In this document: one piece after another, positions 1 through 6,699 of the stretch
How the letters are laid out: each line of letters opens with the position of its first letter
How positions within the stretch are numbered: position 1 is the stretch's first letter
From: Paracoccaceae bacterium
GTDB taxonomy: Bacteria; Pseudomonadota; Alphaproteobacteria; Rhodobacterales; Rhodobacteraceae
Direction of reading: 5' to 3'
Assembly: GCA_024642725.1 (NCBI GenBank)
Contig: JAHEAO010000014.1
Coordinates: 1-55,887, forward strand
DNA: 55,887 nt
Made by a program: the position numbers and the translations under genes
Notes under the pieces: generated by a model
What the model was told of the DNA's origin: nothing
Databases searched by the model: none
What the model saw: the letters and a program-made list of their open reading frames with translations, nothing else

Positions 1-11
1 GTGTGGACGCT

Positions 12-158
12 TCAGAACAGCCCCTCGTCGCCGTCCTGATTCTCCATGACCTGATCGACCGCGACCACGCCCGCCGCCCCGATCGCTGCCGGGACGCATC
101 CCGAAACTGCGGCGCTCGCCGCTGCCAGAACCACCATTAGCCAGAGTTTGTTTTTCAT
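12..158 (-). CDS. small lipoprotein, 48 aa, unknown function
   Basis: The minus strand reads a 48-residue peptide that begins MKNKLWLMVVLAAAS and ends in an acidic tail (ENQDGDEGLF). A short basic start, a hydrophobic stretch and a V-S-G-C lipobox with Cys21 predict signal peptidase II cleavage and lipid attachment. The mature part is only about 28 residues, with a Gly/Ala/Val-rich segment, like entericidin-type or other mini-lipoproteins. A purine-rich GGGAC lies 5 bases before the ATG. No partner gene is visible because the window starts 11 bases after the stop. The lipoprotein call rests on the signal alone; the role is unknown. Confidence 0.55.
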   Translation of the reverse strand: MKNKLWLMVVLAAASAAVSGCVPAAIGAAGVVAVDQVMENQDGDEGLF

Positions 159-254
159 ACCCGTCCCTTTCGTTTCGCAACAGATTAACGCGCAATCGCA
201 CGAGCGCCAGACCTGTTTCGCCCTGTCGCGCCATAAATGCCAAAGGGACCGGCC

Positions 255-277
255 GGGCCAGGTTCGATTCCTGGCCC
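255..277 (+). other. tRNA T-arm-like hairpin
   Basis: An 8-bp stem (GGGCCAGG/CCTGGCCC) encloses the 7-base loop TTCGATT, which fits the TTCRANY consensus of a tRNA T-loop. No acceptor, D or anticodon arm can be paired around it, and no CCA follows. It is at most a tRNA remnant or a chance hairpin. Confidence 0.25.
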
Positions 278-377
278 GATGGTGTTTGCAGATGCAGAAA
301 GACTGCGGAAATGGCTGCCGGCGGCGGGGCCGGGGTTTTCCCCGGGCAAGTGTCTGGAATGGGGCGAAAAATACCTG

Positions 378-420
378 TTATCCACAAATAAATATGATAG
401 ATATCAACATCTTACCCACA
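378..420 (+). promoter_or_regulatory. two DnaA-box-like 9-mers flanking an AT-rich patch
   Basis: TTATCCACA at 378-386 is a perfect match to the DnaA box TTATNCACA. TTACCCACA at 412-420 differs from it at one base and has the same orientation. The 25 bases between them are mostly A/T, unusual for this GC-rich window. This could be a DnaA-responsive promoter or part of an origin. Typical origin neighbours of alphaproteobacteria (hemE, parAB, dnaA) are not in view, so origin function is only a possibility. Confidence 0.4.
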
Positions 421-540
421 AGAAATTTTCATGCTGCAGTGCTTTTTCCTTGCGCGACCGGGCCTCGATTTGTGATGGTCATCTTACCGCAACGGATCTT
501 CGGAAGACCGGGCGGGGCGCAAAGGCCAGAGAAAGCCGGG

Positions 541-780
541 GCGGGTCGTAAAGGGTTTTCGAATCTGGAGCGGACCACTCGATTTCACCGGGCAGGCAGG
601 TTCGCGACAGGGTCTTCGGATCCGGGACGGACAGGCAGGCAGCGGGGGCCGGAGCGGGTCGCAAAGCTTTCTTTCGGGAAAGGGGAGCGGCAGCGGAGGT
701 TCGCAAGGACCGAAGCAACTGAACCGGAGCTTCTTTGAAGCGATGTTTCAGGAAGGCGTCAGGGGTGCCGCAAGGCACAT
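541..780. repeat. degenerate direct repeats, about 57-bp period in part
   Basis: A motif built around (G)GGTCGYAAAG or GGTTCGCRA recurs with TCG cores near 546, 602, 659 and 701, and a weaker copy near 768. The first three are spaced 56-57 bases apart. After the first two cores the similarity runs on for about 30 bases, through a GGGTYTTCGRATCYGG-like stretch and a CGGAC. The copies are imperfect and no protein explains them. Confidence 0.35.
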
Positions 781-1157
781 GCAAGGACCGCGTCTGAGCA
801 CCTGGCGCCTTTTCCTGTTGTTGGGGCCGTTGACCGGCATCCGAAAGGAAACGGGGCTCATCCGCCCTATGCGAACAAGCCCCGCCGTCAGAACATGCAT
901 TACCGCGTCTATGCACCTGTGCGTTCCAGATACACGGCTATGTGCCGCAGATCAACCATATCTCGTGGGTCTTCTAGCCAGACTCACCAGATTTTTGTTG
1001 GGTCGCAACATGTAGGCGGCGCGGTTTGCAGCTGCCAAACCAAAAGGCAAAACCGCTAAGATCTGGCCCCGGAACGGAAATTCGGCGCTCAGGCCAAAAA
1101 AATGCCGTATTGTGGCCATAGCCTGGGTACCAGGGAAACTGATCAGGAGGGTCAGTC

Positions 1158-1337
1158 ATGGGAAAACTCCTTATTGCCGCGGCCTTGCTGATAGGCGGAT
1201 ACCTTGTCCACACGGGTCATATCAAGATCGGAGACAGGGGCTTCCGAGCTTCGGCGAGCGGTGGGGGCGGATACAGTTCGGCTCCGGGATCGGTTGCCGG
1301 AGGAGTGATCGGCGCAGCCGCCAAGATCGGCAACTGA
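1158..1337 (+). CDS. small exported or membrane protein, 59 aa, unknown
   Basis: An ATG preceded 7 bases upstream by a perfect AGGAGG (1145-1150) opens a 59-residue frame, MGKLLIAAALLIGGYLVHTG at the N terminus. Residues 3-17 form one hydrophobic segment. The rest is Gly/Ser/Ala-rich (ASASGGGGYSS, then SVAGGVIGAAAKIG). The strong ribosome site, the N-terminal membrane segment and the clean stop support a real gene despite its size. It stands alone, followed by 133 bases that carry an FNR-like box for the next gene. No family is recognised. Confidence 0.6.
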   Translation: MGKLLIAAALLIGGYLVHTGHIKIGDRGFRASASGGGGYSSAPGSVAGGVIGAAAKIGN

Positions 1338-1400
1338 CCCCGGAGACGCTGCGGAACACTGTTGTGCGCCGGCATCCCGGCACTAGGCAATGCGCGGGAT

Positions 1401-1414
1401 TTGACCTTGGTCAA
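1401..1414. promoter_or_regulatory. FNR/FnrL-type binding site
   Basis: TTGACCTTGGTCAA matches TTGA-N6-TCAA, the Crp/Fnr-family half-site pair used by FnrL and Dnr regulators in Rhodobacterales. It is centred about 63 bases before the start codon at 1471, a position compatible with activation of that gene. Oxygen-responsive control is inference. Confidence 0.55.
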
Positions 1415-1470
1415 GGTCGTGCCGTCCCAAAGAGGCTAAGGTTCGCGCAAATTCAGAACCGGAGATAGCC

Positions 1471-1656
1471 ATGTTTCGTCTCGCTTCGATCCTTTTTTCA
1501 ATGATTGCAACCACCTGTGCCGGGATCTTCGTCATCGCTGCGTTGACGATGGGGTATGACACGCTGTACCCGATCCTTGTTGCGGCGGCGGCGGGTCTTG
1601 TCGTGGCACTGCCGGTGACTTGGGTCGTCACCAAGAAGATCGCCGAGCAGCGGTAG
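1471..1656 (+). CDS. small inner-membrane protein, 61 aa
   Basis: The 61-residue product has two membrane segments, about residues 4-26 (Ile/Ala/Thr-rich, containing FSMIATTCAGIFVIAAL) and 32-53 (PILVAAAAGLVVALPVTWVV), with a short loop containing GYD and a basic C-terminal tail KKIAEQR. ACCGGAGA lies just before the ATG. I recall similar short proteins in Rhodobacterales genomes mislabelled as CTP synthetase; nothing in this sequence supports that enzyme. The upstream TTGA-N6-TCAA box suggests expression under low oxygen. It converges with the hydrolase gene, whose stop lies 3 bases away. Confidence 0.75.
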   Translation: MFRLASILFSMIATTCAGIFVIAALTMGYDTLYPILVAAAAGLVVALPVTWVVTKKIAEQR

Positions 1657-1659
1657 ACC

Positions 1660-2418
1660 TCAGGCGTCGAGGAAGGCGCGCACCGCGGCTTCAAACTCGC
1701 GCGGTTTTTCGGCGTGAAGCCAGTGGCCGGCACCGGGGATTTTCGCAAACCGCGCGGACGGGAACAGGCGCTTGATGTCTGGGCGGTGGTCGGCGGTGAC
1801 ATAGCTGCTGGTGGCCCCTGTCAGGAAAAACGCGGGGCGGTCGAAGCGGCCCGTGACGTCGGGAAACCCGATGATCTTGGGCATTTCGCGGGCGAGGACT
1901 TGCAGGTTCAGCCGCCATTCATGGTTTTTCACATCGAGCGACTGCAGCAGGAAGGCGCGGACGCCCTCGTCCTCGACGGTGGATTTCAGCGCCTCGTTCG
2001 CCTCTGCCCGCCCGCCCATGGCGTCGAGATCAAGGCTCTCCATTGCCTCGATCAAATGGATTTGCGTATGGCCGTAAGCCACTGGCGCGATATCGGCCAC
2101 GACGAGCTTGCGAACGGCGTCGGGGTGGCGGAGGGCCAGGACCATTGCGGCCTTGCCGCCCATTGAATGGCCCAGCACGTCCATCTGCCCACCGAAGTGC
2201 GTGATAACCTCGAGCAGATCGTCGGCAAGGTCCTGGTAATCGTGCGATGCCTCCCAACTGCTGTCTCCATGGTTGCGCATATCGACGGTGACCACCTGCC
2301 GATCCGTTCCCAACCGCTTGGCAATGACGCCCCAATTGCGCGCAGATCCAAACAGCCCATGGGCGATCAGAAGCGGCGGCTTCGCTGTCGATTGTCCGGA
2401 AATGGTGAAGTTCAACAT
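1660..2418 (-). CDS. alpha/beta-fold hydrolase (YbfF-like esterase)
   Basis: A 252-residue alpha/beta hydrolase of the size of the YbfF/acyl-esterase group. The oxyanion segment HGLFGSARNW lies at 20-29, the nucleophile elbow GHSMGG carries Ser85, and the catalytic His is His232 in GAGHWLHAEKP. The conserved VDMRNHGDS follows the oxyanion loop as in YbfF. It has no signal peptide, so it should be cytosolic. Substrate cannot be read from sequence; short acyl esters or thioesters are plausible. It is divergent from the small membrane-protein gene at 2510, with a perfect palindrome between them. Confidence 0.85.
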   Translation of the reverse strand: MLNFTISGQSTAKPPLLIAHGLFGSARNWGVIAKRLGTDRQVVTVDMRNHGDSSWEASHDYQDLADDLLEVITHFGGQMDVLGHSMGGKAAMVLALRHPDAVRKLVVADIAPVAYGHTQIHLIEAMESLDLDAMGGRAEANEALKSTVEDEGVRAFLLQSLDVKNHEWRLNLQVLAREMPKIIGFPDVTGRFDRPAFFLTGATSSYVTADHRPDIKRLFPSARFAKIPGAGHWLHAEKPREFEAAVRAFLDA

Positions 2419-2441
2419 GATCCGAACTTAGCTAATATGCG

Positions 2442-2459
2442 CCGGACTGGCCAGTCCGG
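2442..2459. promoter_or_regulatory. perfect 18-bp palindrome, possible operator
   Basis: CCGGACTGGCCAGTCCGG is a gapless palindrome in the 91-base divergent gap between the hydrolase and the 120-aa membrane protein. It lies 23 bases upstream of the hydrolase start. The lack of a loop and T-run favours a dimer-binding operator over a terminator. Confidence 0.4.
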
Positions 2460-2509
2460 TGATCGCAGTGTAAAGTTAACGGCGTAGTGTGATTAAGAGC
2501 GTTAATCCA

Positions 2510-2872
2510 ATGAGTTACGAAGAGCGCGCCGCACATCTGGCCGATATGATCGAAGAGCGACTCGGGGTTCGGGGGAGGGGCTTGGCCGCGAAGCTGAAAC
2601 GCGCGGGCCGGCTTCTTCCGAAGCATGTGCATCGGGATGCGGAAATCTTGCTTGAGGCCATCGGACTGCAGTCCCATCCAAAGCTGGCGAGGCGCATCGA
2701 CGCCAAGTCCGTCGCATTGGCCAGTGACAATGTCGAGGCACATCTGTCCGGCATCGATCCGAAGGCACGCCGGGTCGATCGTTTCTTGAATTTGCTCGCC
2801 TCCAACGCAGTCAACCTTCTGGTCACCGCGACACTCGTCATCTGCGTCCTGCTGTGGCGGGGCTATCTTTAG
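2510..2872 (+). CDS. small C-tail-anchored membrane protein, unknown
   Basis: From the ATG the product has 120 residues; an in-frame GTG 21 bases upstream would add seven. The first about 95 residues are soluble, charged and helical (EERAAHLADMIEERLG near the start). One hydrophobic segment near the end, LLVTATLVICVLLWRGYL, suggests a C-terminal membrane anchor facing the cytoplasm. No family is recognised and no cysteine pair or catalytic motif stands out. It ends 10 bases before the stop of the convergent glyA. The start is uncertain because no good ribosome site is seen for either codon. Confidence 0.65.
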   Translation: MSYEERAAHLADMIEERLGVRGRGLAAKLKRAGRLLPKHVHRDAEILLEAIGLQSHPKLARRIDAKSVALASDNVEAHLSGIDPKARRVDRFLNLLASNAVNLLVTATLVICVLLWRGYL

Positions 2873-2881
2873 CCGTGGCTC

Positions 2882-4177
2882 CTAGCGCCCCGGGTATATC
2901 GGGAAATTCGCGCAGAGGCCCAACACTTTGGCCTTCACCGCCTCTTCGACTTTCCCGTTGCCGCTTTCGCCATTTGCAGCCAGACCATCAACGACTTCGA
3001 CGATCCAGTCCGCAATCTGGCGGAATTCGGCTTCGCCGAAACCACGGGTCGTGCCAGCCGGTGTGCCGAGGCGCACGCCCGACGTTACAGTCGGCTTTTC
3101 GGGGTCAAAGGGTATGCCGTTCTTGTTGCAAGTGATATTGGCGCGCCCCAGTGCTGCTTCGGTCGCGTTTCCTTTGACGCCTTTGGGACGCAGGTCGACG
3201 AGCAGGACATGGGTATCGGTGCCGCCTGTGACGATATCGAGCCCGCCCTTCATCAGCTGGTCCGCCAGCGCCTGCGCGTTGCGAATGACCTGACCGGTGT
3301 AGGATTTGAACTCTGGCCGCAAAGCCTCGCCAAAGGCGACCGCCTTGGCCGCAATCACATGCATCAGCGGGCCACCCTGAATGCCTGGGAAGATCGCCGA
3401 ATTCACTTTCTTGGCGATCTCTTCGTCATTGCTCAAGATCATGCCACCGCGCGGACCGCGCAGCGTCTTGTGGGTCGTGGTCGTGGCAACATGCGCATGC
3501 GGGAAGGGTGAAGGGTGATGATCCCCGGCAACCAATCCTGCAAAGTGCGCCATGTCCACCAGAAGCCATGCACCGACGCTGTCAGCGATTTCGCGCATGC
3601 GCGCAAAGTCGATCTGGCGCGGAATGGCAGAGCCACCGGCGATCAGAAGCTTGGGGGAATGTTCCTTGGCCAAGGCTGCGACTTCGTCGTAGTCGATGCG
3701 GTTGTCCTGCTTGCGCACCCCGTATTGAACCGCGTTGAACCATTTGCCCGACTGGTTCGGTGCCGCCCCGTGGGTCAGGTGCCCGCCAGAGGCCAGGTTC
3801 ATGCCGAGGATCGTGTCGCCGGGCTTCAAGAGGGCCTGAAACACCCCTTGGTTGGCCTGCGAGCCGGAATGCGGCTGGACGTTGGCGAAGGAGCAGCCGA
3901 ACAGTTTGCAGGCGCGTTCGACGGCAAGGTTTTCGGCAACATCGACATATTCGCAGCCGCCATAGTAGCGCCGCCCCGGATAGCCCTCGGCGTATTTGTT
4001 GGTCATCACGGAACCCTGCGCTTCCATCACCGCGGCAGAGACGATGTTCTCGGATGCGATCAGCTCGATCTCGTTCTGCTGGCGCCCTAGCTCCTTGCTG
4101 ATCGCTGCCGCAATCTCTGGATCGCGTGAGGCCAGGCCTTCGGTGAAAAAGCCGGTGTCGCGGTGCGGAGCGTTCAT
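2882..4177 (-). CDS. glyA: serine hydroxymethyltransferase
   Basis: A 431-residue PLP enzyme converting serine and tetrahydrofolate to glycine and 5,10-methylene-tetrahydrofolate, the main one-carbon source. Diagnostic stretches are [28 protein letters not shown], the [11 protein letters not shown] cofactor region and the PLP-lysine motif [14 protein letters not shown]. Length is normal for bacterial GlyA. The ATG at 4177 ([10 protein letters not shown]) is preferred over the one 15 bases upstream because GGGAGG sits 7-8 bases before it. It diverges from nadK across 171 bases in which I see no riboswitch. Confidence 0.97.
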   Translation of the reverse strand: MNAPHRDTGFFTEGLASRDPEIAAAISKELGRQQNEIELIASENIVSAAVMEAQGSVMTNKYAEGYPGRRYYGGCEYVDVAENLAVERACKLFGCSFANVQPHSGSQANQGVFQALLKPGDTILGMNLASGGHLTHGAAPNQSGKWFNAVQYGVRKQDNRIDYDEVAALAKEHSPKLLIAGGSAIPRQIDFARMREIADSVGAWLLVDMAHFAGLVAGDHHPSPFPHAHVATTTTHKTLRGPRGGMILSNDEEIAKKVNSAIFPGIQGGPLMHVIAAKAVAFGEALRPEFKSYTGQVIRNAQALADQLMKGGLDIVTGGTDTHVLLVDLRPKGVKGNATEAALGRANITCNKNGIPFDPEKPTVTSGVRLGTPAGTTRGFGEAEFRQIADWIVEVVDGLAANGESGNGKVEEAVKAKVLGLCANFPIYPGR

Positions 4178-4348
4178 GCTGGGTCCTCCCAAGGGGTTCA
4201 GGTTTGGCGGCTATGTAGCGGCCTTTTCAGTGGCGAAAAAGCCCGGAAAACGACGCACCCCCGGGGATTTGCGTCTATGCCTCTTGCAGCCAGCCCTTGC
4301 GTTTCAGGCCGCTGCGGGTGAAGACTGAGCTAAGTGAGGTCCAAGGCC

Positions 4349-5116
4349 ATGGTAGCAAAGACAAAAATTGCCTTCGTCGCCAGCGATGTCGTTATCGCGC
4401 AGAATGCGCTGGAACGGCTGTCGCGGCGCTATGGCAATGTGCCGCTGGATCAGGCCGATGTCATCGTGGCTCTTGGCGGCGACGGTTTCATGCTGCAGAC
4501 GCTGCATGGCACAATGGATCTGGACGTTCCGGTTTACGGGATGAATTGCGGGACCATCGGGTTCCTGATGAACGAGTTTCACGAAGACGATCTGATGGAC
4601 CGCGTGTCGGTGGCGGAAGAAGAAAAGATCAACCCGCTTAGAATGACGGCGGAATGTTCTGACGGAATACGGCACAAGGCATTGGCGATCAACGAGGTTT
4701 CGTTGCTTCGGGCCGGTCCGCAGGCGGCGAAGTTGCGGATCAGCATCGACGGCAAGGTGCGGATGGAGGAACTGGTTTGCGATGGCGCGCTGGTCTGCAC
4801 GCCTGCGGGATCAACCGCTTACAACTATTCCGCGCATGGTCCCATCCTGCCGATTGGCTCGGATGTGCTGGCACTTACAGCGATGGCCGCGTTCCGCCCA
4901 CGCCGCTGGCGCGGGGCGCTGTTGTCGAACAAGGCGAAGGTGCGGTTCGAGGTTGTCGATCCAGTGAAACGGCCGGTCATGGCCGATGCTGACAGCCGCT
5001 CGGTCAGGGACGTCGTTTGGGTCGAGATTGTCAGCGACGAAAGCGTGGTTCACCGGATCCTGTTCGATCCCGGGCATGGGCTGGAAGAGCGGCTGACCCG
5101 CGAGCAATTCACTTAG
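4349..5116 (+). CDS. nadK: NAD kinase
   Basis: A 255-residue ATP-NAD kinase making NADP(H). The GGDG motif occurs in [12 protein letters not shown], followed by [13 protein letters not shown], the NEVSLLR segment, and [20 protein letters not shown], all hallmarks of the PpnK/NadK family. The short N terminus is typical of the alphaproteobacterial form. The ATG at 4349 has GAGG 9 bases upstream; an in-frame GTG at 4334 is less likely. The stop is 4 bases from that of the convergent NtrC-like regulator. It was probably acquired into this position vertically, since base composition matches its neighbours. Confidence 0.95.
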   Translation: MVAKTKIAFVASDVVIAQNALERLSRRYGNVPLDQADVIVALGGDGFMLQTLHGTMDLDVPVYGMNCGTIGFLMNEFHEDDLMDRVSVAEEEKINPLRMTAECSDGIRHKALAINEVSLLRAGPQAAKLRISIDGKVRMEELVCDGALVCTPAGSTAYNYSAHGPILPIGSDVLALTAMAAFRPRRWRGALLSNKAKVRFEVVDPVKRPVMADADSRSVRDVVWVEIVSDESVVHRILFDPGHGLEERLTREQFT

Positions 5117-5120
5117 GCGG

Positions 5121-6449
5121 TCACTTCTGGCGGTCCGATTTGGCCCATGTTTCGAGTTTGCGATATAATGTTGATGCCGAGACTTGAAGTGCACGGGCTG
5201 CACGCGGCACGGACCCGTCCTCGCGCAGGATCGTCGTCTCGATGACGTCGCGCTCTATTTCGGCGAGCGTCATGCCTTGCCAAGCGGGCACATTTACGCA
5301 ATTCGACGGTGGGACTTCGGCAGATGGTTCGGTTCCGGAGTTGTGCAGCAGATGGTGCGGCAGCATGTCCGTGGTGATGCTGGCACCGTCGTGCAGGACC
5401 GCGATGCTGTGAATGAGGTTTAGCAATTCACGGACATTCCCGGGCCAGTTCAGCGACAGGAAAAGCTCGGAAACCTCGTCAGATAGCCCGATGATCGACG
5501 AAGTCTGGCTTTGTACGATCTCGGCCAGTTTTGCTTCGGCGATCTCGAGCACATCGCGGCTGCGGTTGCGCAGCGGAGGCAAGTGAATTGGCACGACGTT
5601 CAGGCGAAAGAATAGGTCCGGGCGCAAATTGCCCTCTTGGATTTGCTTGTGCGGGTCCCGGCAACTTGCAGAGATCAGCCTTATGGTTCGGCGACCTGCA
5701 CGGCCGTCGTGCTGAATTCCCTCGATCAACTCCAGCAGGCTGGCCTGCGACGCCGGTTCGAGATCGCACAGATTGTCGAGAAAGAGAGTGCGAGGCTGGG
5801 TGACGTTGCCGGAAGGCTTGGCGTTCAGGTTCCTCAGGGTGATGTCGAGCGCCTTGGGCTTTATCGTTGCGCAGTTGACGGCAAGGAATTCTTGGTCGTC
5901 ATGCCCCGAGAGGTCATGGATGATTCTGGCCGCAAGGGACTTGCCGGTGCCGCTTGCGCCGCTCAGGAACACCGGCACGTCTGATCTGCTGACGCGCAGG
6001 ATTGCGGTCCGGACCCGGTCAATCGCCTCGGAAGAACCGATGAGCCGGCACGTCAGTCTGGCCCGCGTGCCCTTGGTCGTGCCAAGCGCAGCGATTGCCC
6101 GGCGAATTGTGTCCTGTAACTGTCTTTTCCTGACCGGTTTGGCGAGGAAACCGTTGGCGCCAGCGCCCCGGCAGGCGGCTTCGTGCGCCGGTGTCGCGTC
6201 TTCGCTCATCACGATGACCTGTGTCGAGGGCCGGGAGAGCACGAACTGCCGGACAAGGTCGAGGCAGTAAGAATCGTCGCGTCGCAGGTTCATGACCACG
6301 ACGTTCGGTTTGCTCCGTTCAAATCGTGCGGCAGCCTCGATTGGGGTTGCGGCGGCCACCACTTCATGGCCGAGGCCGCGCAGGAAATCGGTGAGGCCGA
6401 GCCGGGCGGAAGGCACTTCTTCGACGAGAAGGATCGCGGACCGGTTCAT
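5121..6449 (-). CDS. NtrC-family regulator with degenerate receiver and AAA+ sites
   Basis: 442 residues in the order receiver-like domain (about 5-120), AAA+ domain (about 135-375) and Fis-type helix-turn-helix (about 395-435, SVPRAARALQVSASTLYRKL). Walker A is GASGTGKS (164-171). Three functional features of the family are absent. Residue 54, the phospho-acceptor Asp in NtrC, is Asn (VVMNLRR). The Walker B DE is Asp225-Asn226 (LFLDNL). The segment after VNCATIKPKALD lacks GAFTGA, so sigma-54 contact is unlikely. It may act as a sigma-70-type or repressor-like DNA-binding protein, as known for other GAFTGA-less members such as Rhodobacter capsulatus NtrC. GGAGG lies 8 bases before the chosen ATG. 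The 250 bases upstream, 6450-6699, should hold its promoter; no clear box is seen. Confidence 0.85.
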   Translation of the reverse strand: MNRSAILLVEEVPSARLGLTDFLRGLGHEVVAAATPIEAAARFERSKPNVVVMNLRRDDSYCLDLVRQFVLSRPSTQVIVMSEDATPAHEAACRGAGANGFLAKPVRKRQLQDTIRRAIAALGTTKGTRARLTCRLIGSSEAIDRVRTAILRVSRSDVPVFLSGASGTGKSLAARIIHDLSGHDDQEFLAVNCATIKPKALDITLRNLNAKPSGNVTQPRTLFLDNLCDLEPASQASLLELIEGIQHDGRAGRRTIRLISASCRDPHKQIQEGNLRPDLFFRLNVVPIHLPPLRNRSRDVLEIAEAKLAEIVQSQTSSIIGLSDEVSELFLSLNWPGNVRELLNLIHSIAVLHDGASITTDMLPHHLLHNSGTEPSAEVPPSNCVNVPAWQGMTLAEIERDVIETTILREDGSVPRAARALQVSASTLYRKLETWAKSDRQK

Positions 6450-6699
6450 GCGGGTGCCCTCCGCCGCCGGGCGCGGGGACCGGCGGGATAAAGGTTGGCT
6501 ATGCGGCATGGCAATTCCCGGCCCTTCGGGGCGGCCTTCGATTCTCCCAAAACACTTACCTCAAACACACGCGACCCGGGTGGCACCTATTAAAGCGGGA
6601 CAAGACGACCGGCGGCCAGCAAGCCGCAAACCAGTTGTCGGTCAGGATAGCGGCATGCTTTCGCGCAACTCAAGGTTTAACGTGTATTTGGGTAAAACT

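Larger units (their letters stand above)
159..1157. other. gene-poor interval of about 1 kb
   Basis: No reading frame here has a credible start, ribosome site and protein character. The long open frames are Arg/Pro/Gly-rich and low in complexity, as expected of chance frames in GC-rich DNA. The interval holds a T-arm-like hairpin (255-277), two DnaA-box-like 9-mers around an AT-rich patch (378-420) and a run of degenerate repeats (541-780). A weak 7-bp inverted repeat, GCGGTTT/AAACCGC, lies at 1021-1056. It could be a regulatory region, a decayed gene or a non-coding RNA locus. Confidence 0.5.

Noticed and set aside
255-277. A tRNA gene or attachment site
   Set aside because: Only a T-arm-like hairpin is present; no acceptor, D or anticodon arm fits and no CCA or flanking repeat is seen.
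345-430. Firm assignment of a chromosomal origin
   Set aside because: Only two boxes are seen and none of the usual origin neighbours is nearby; kept as a finding, not as an origin.
479-916. A 145-residue minus-strand frame in the gene-poor interval
   Set aside because: Arg/Pro/Ser-rich with no ribosome site, motif or plausible start; it overlaps the degenerate repeats and looks like chance.
4178-4348. A riboswitch upstream of glyA
   Set aside because: No glycine- or folate-type aptamer pattern could be traced in the 171-base gap.
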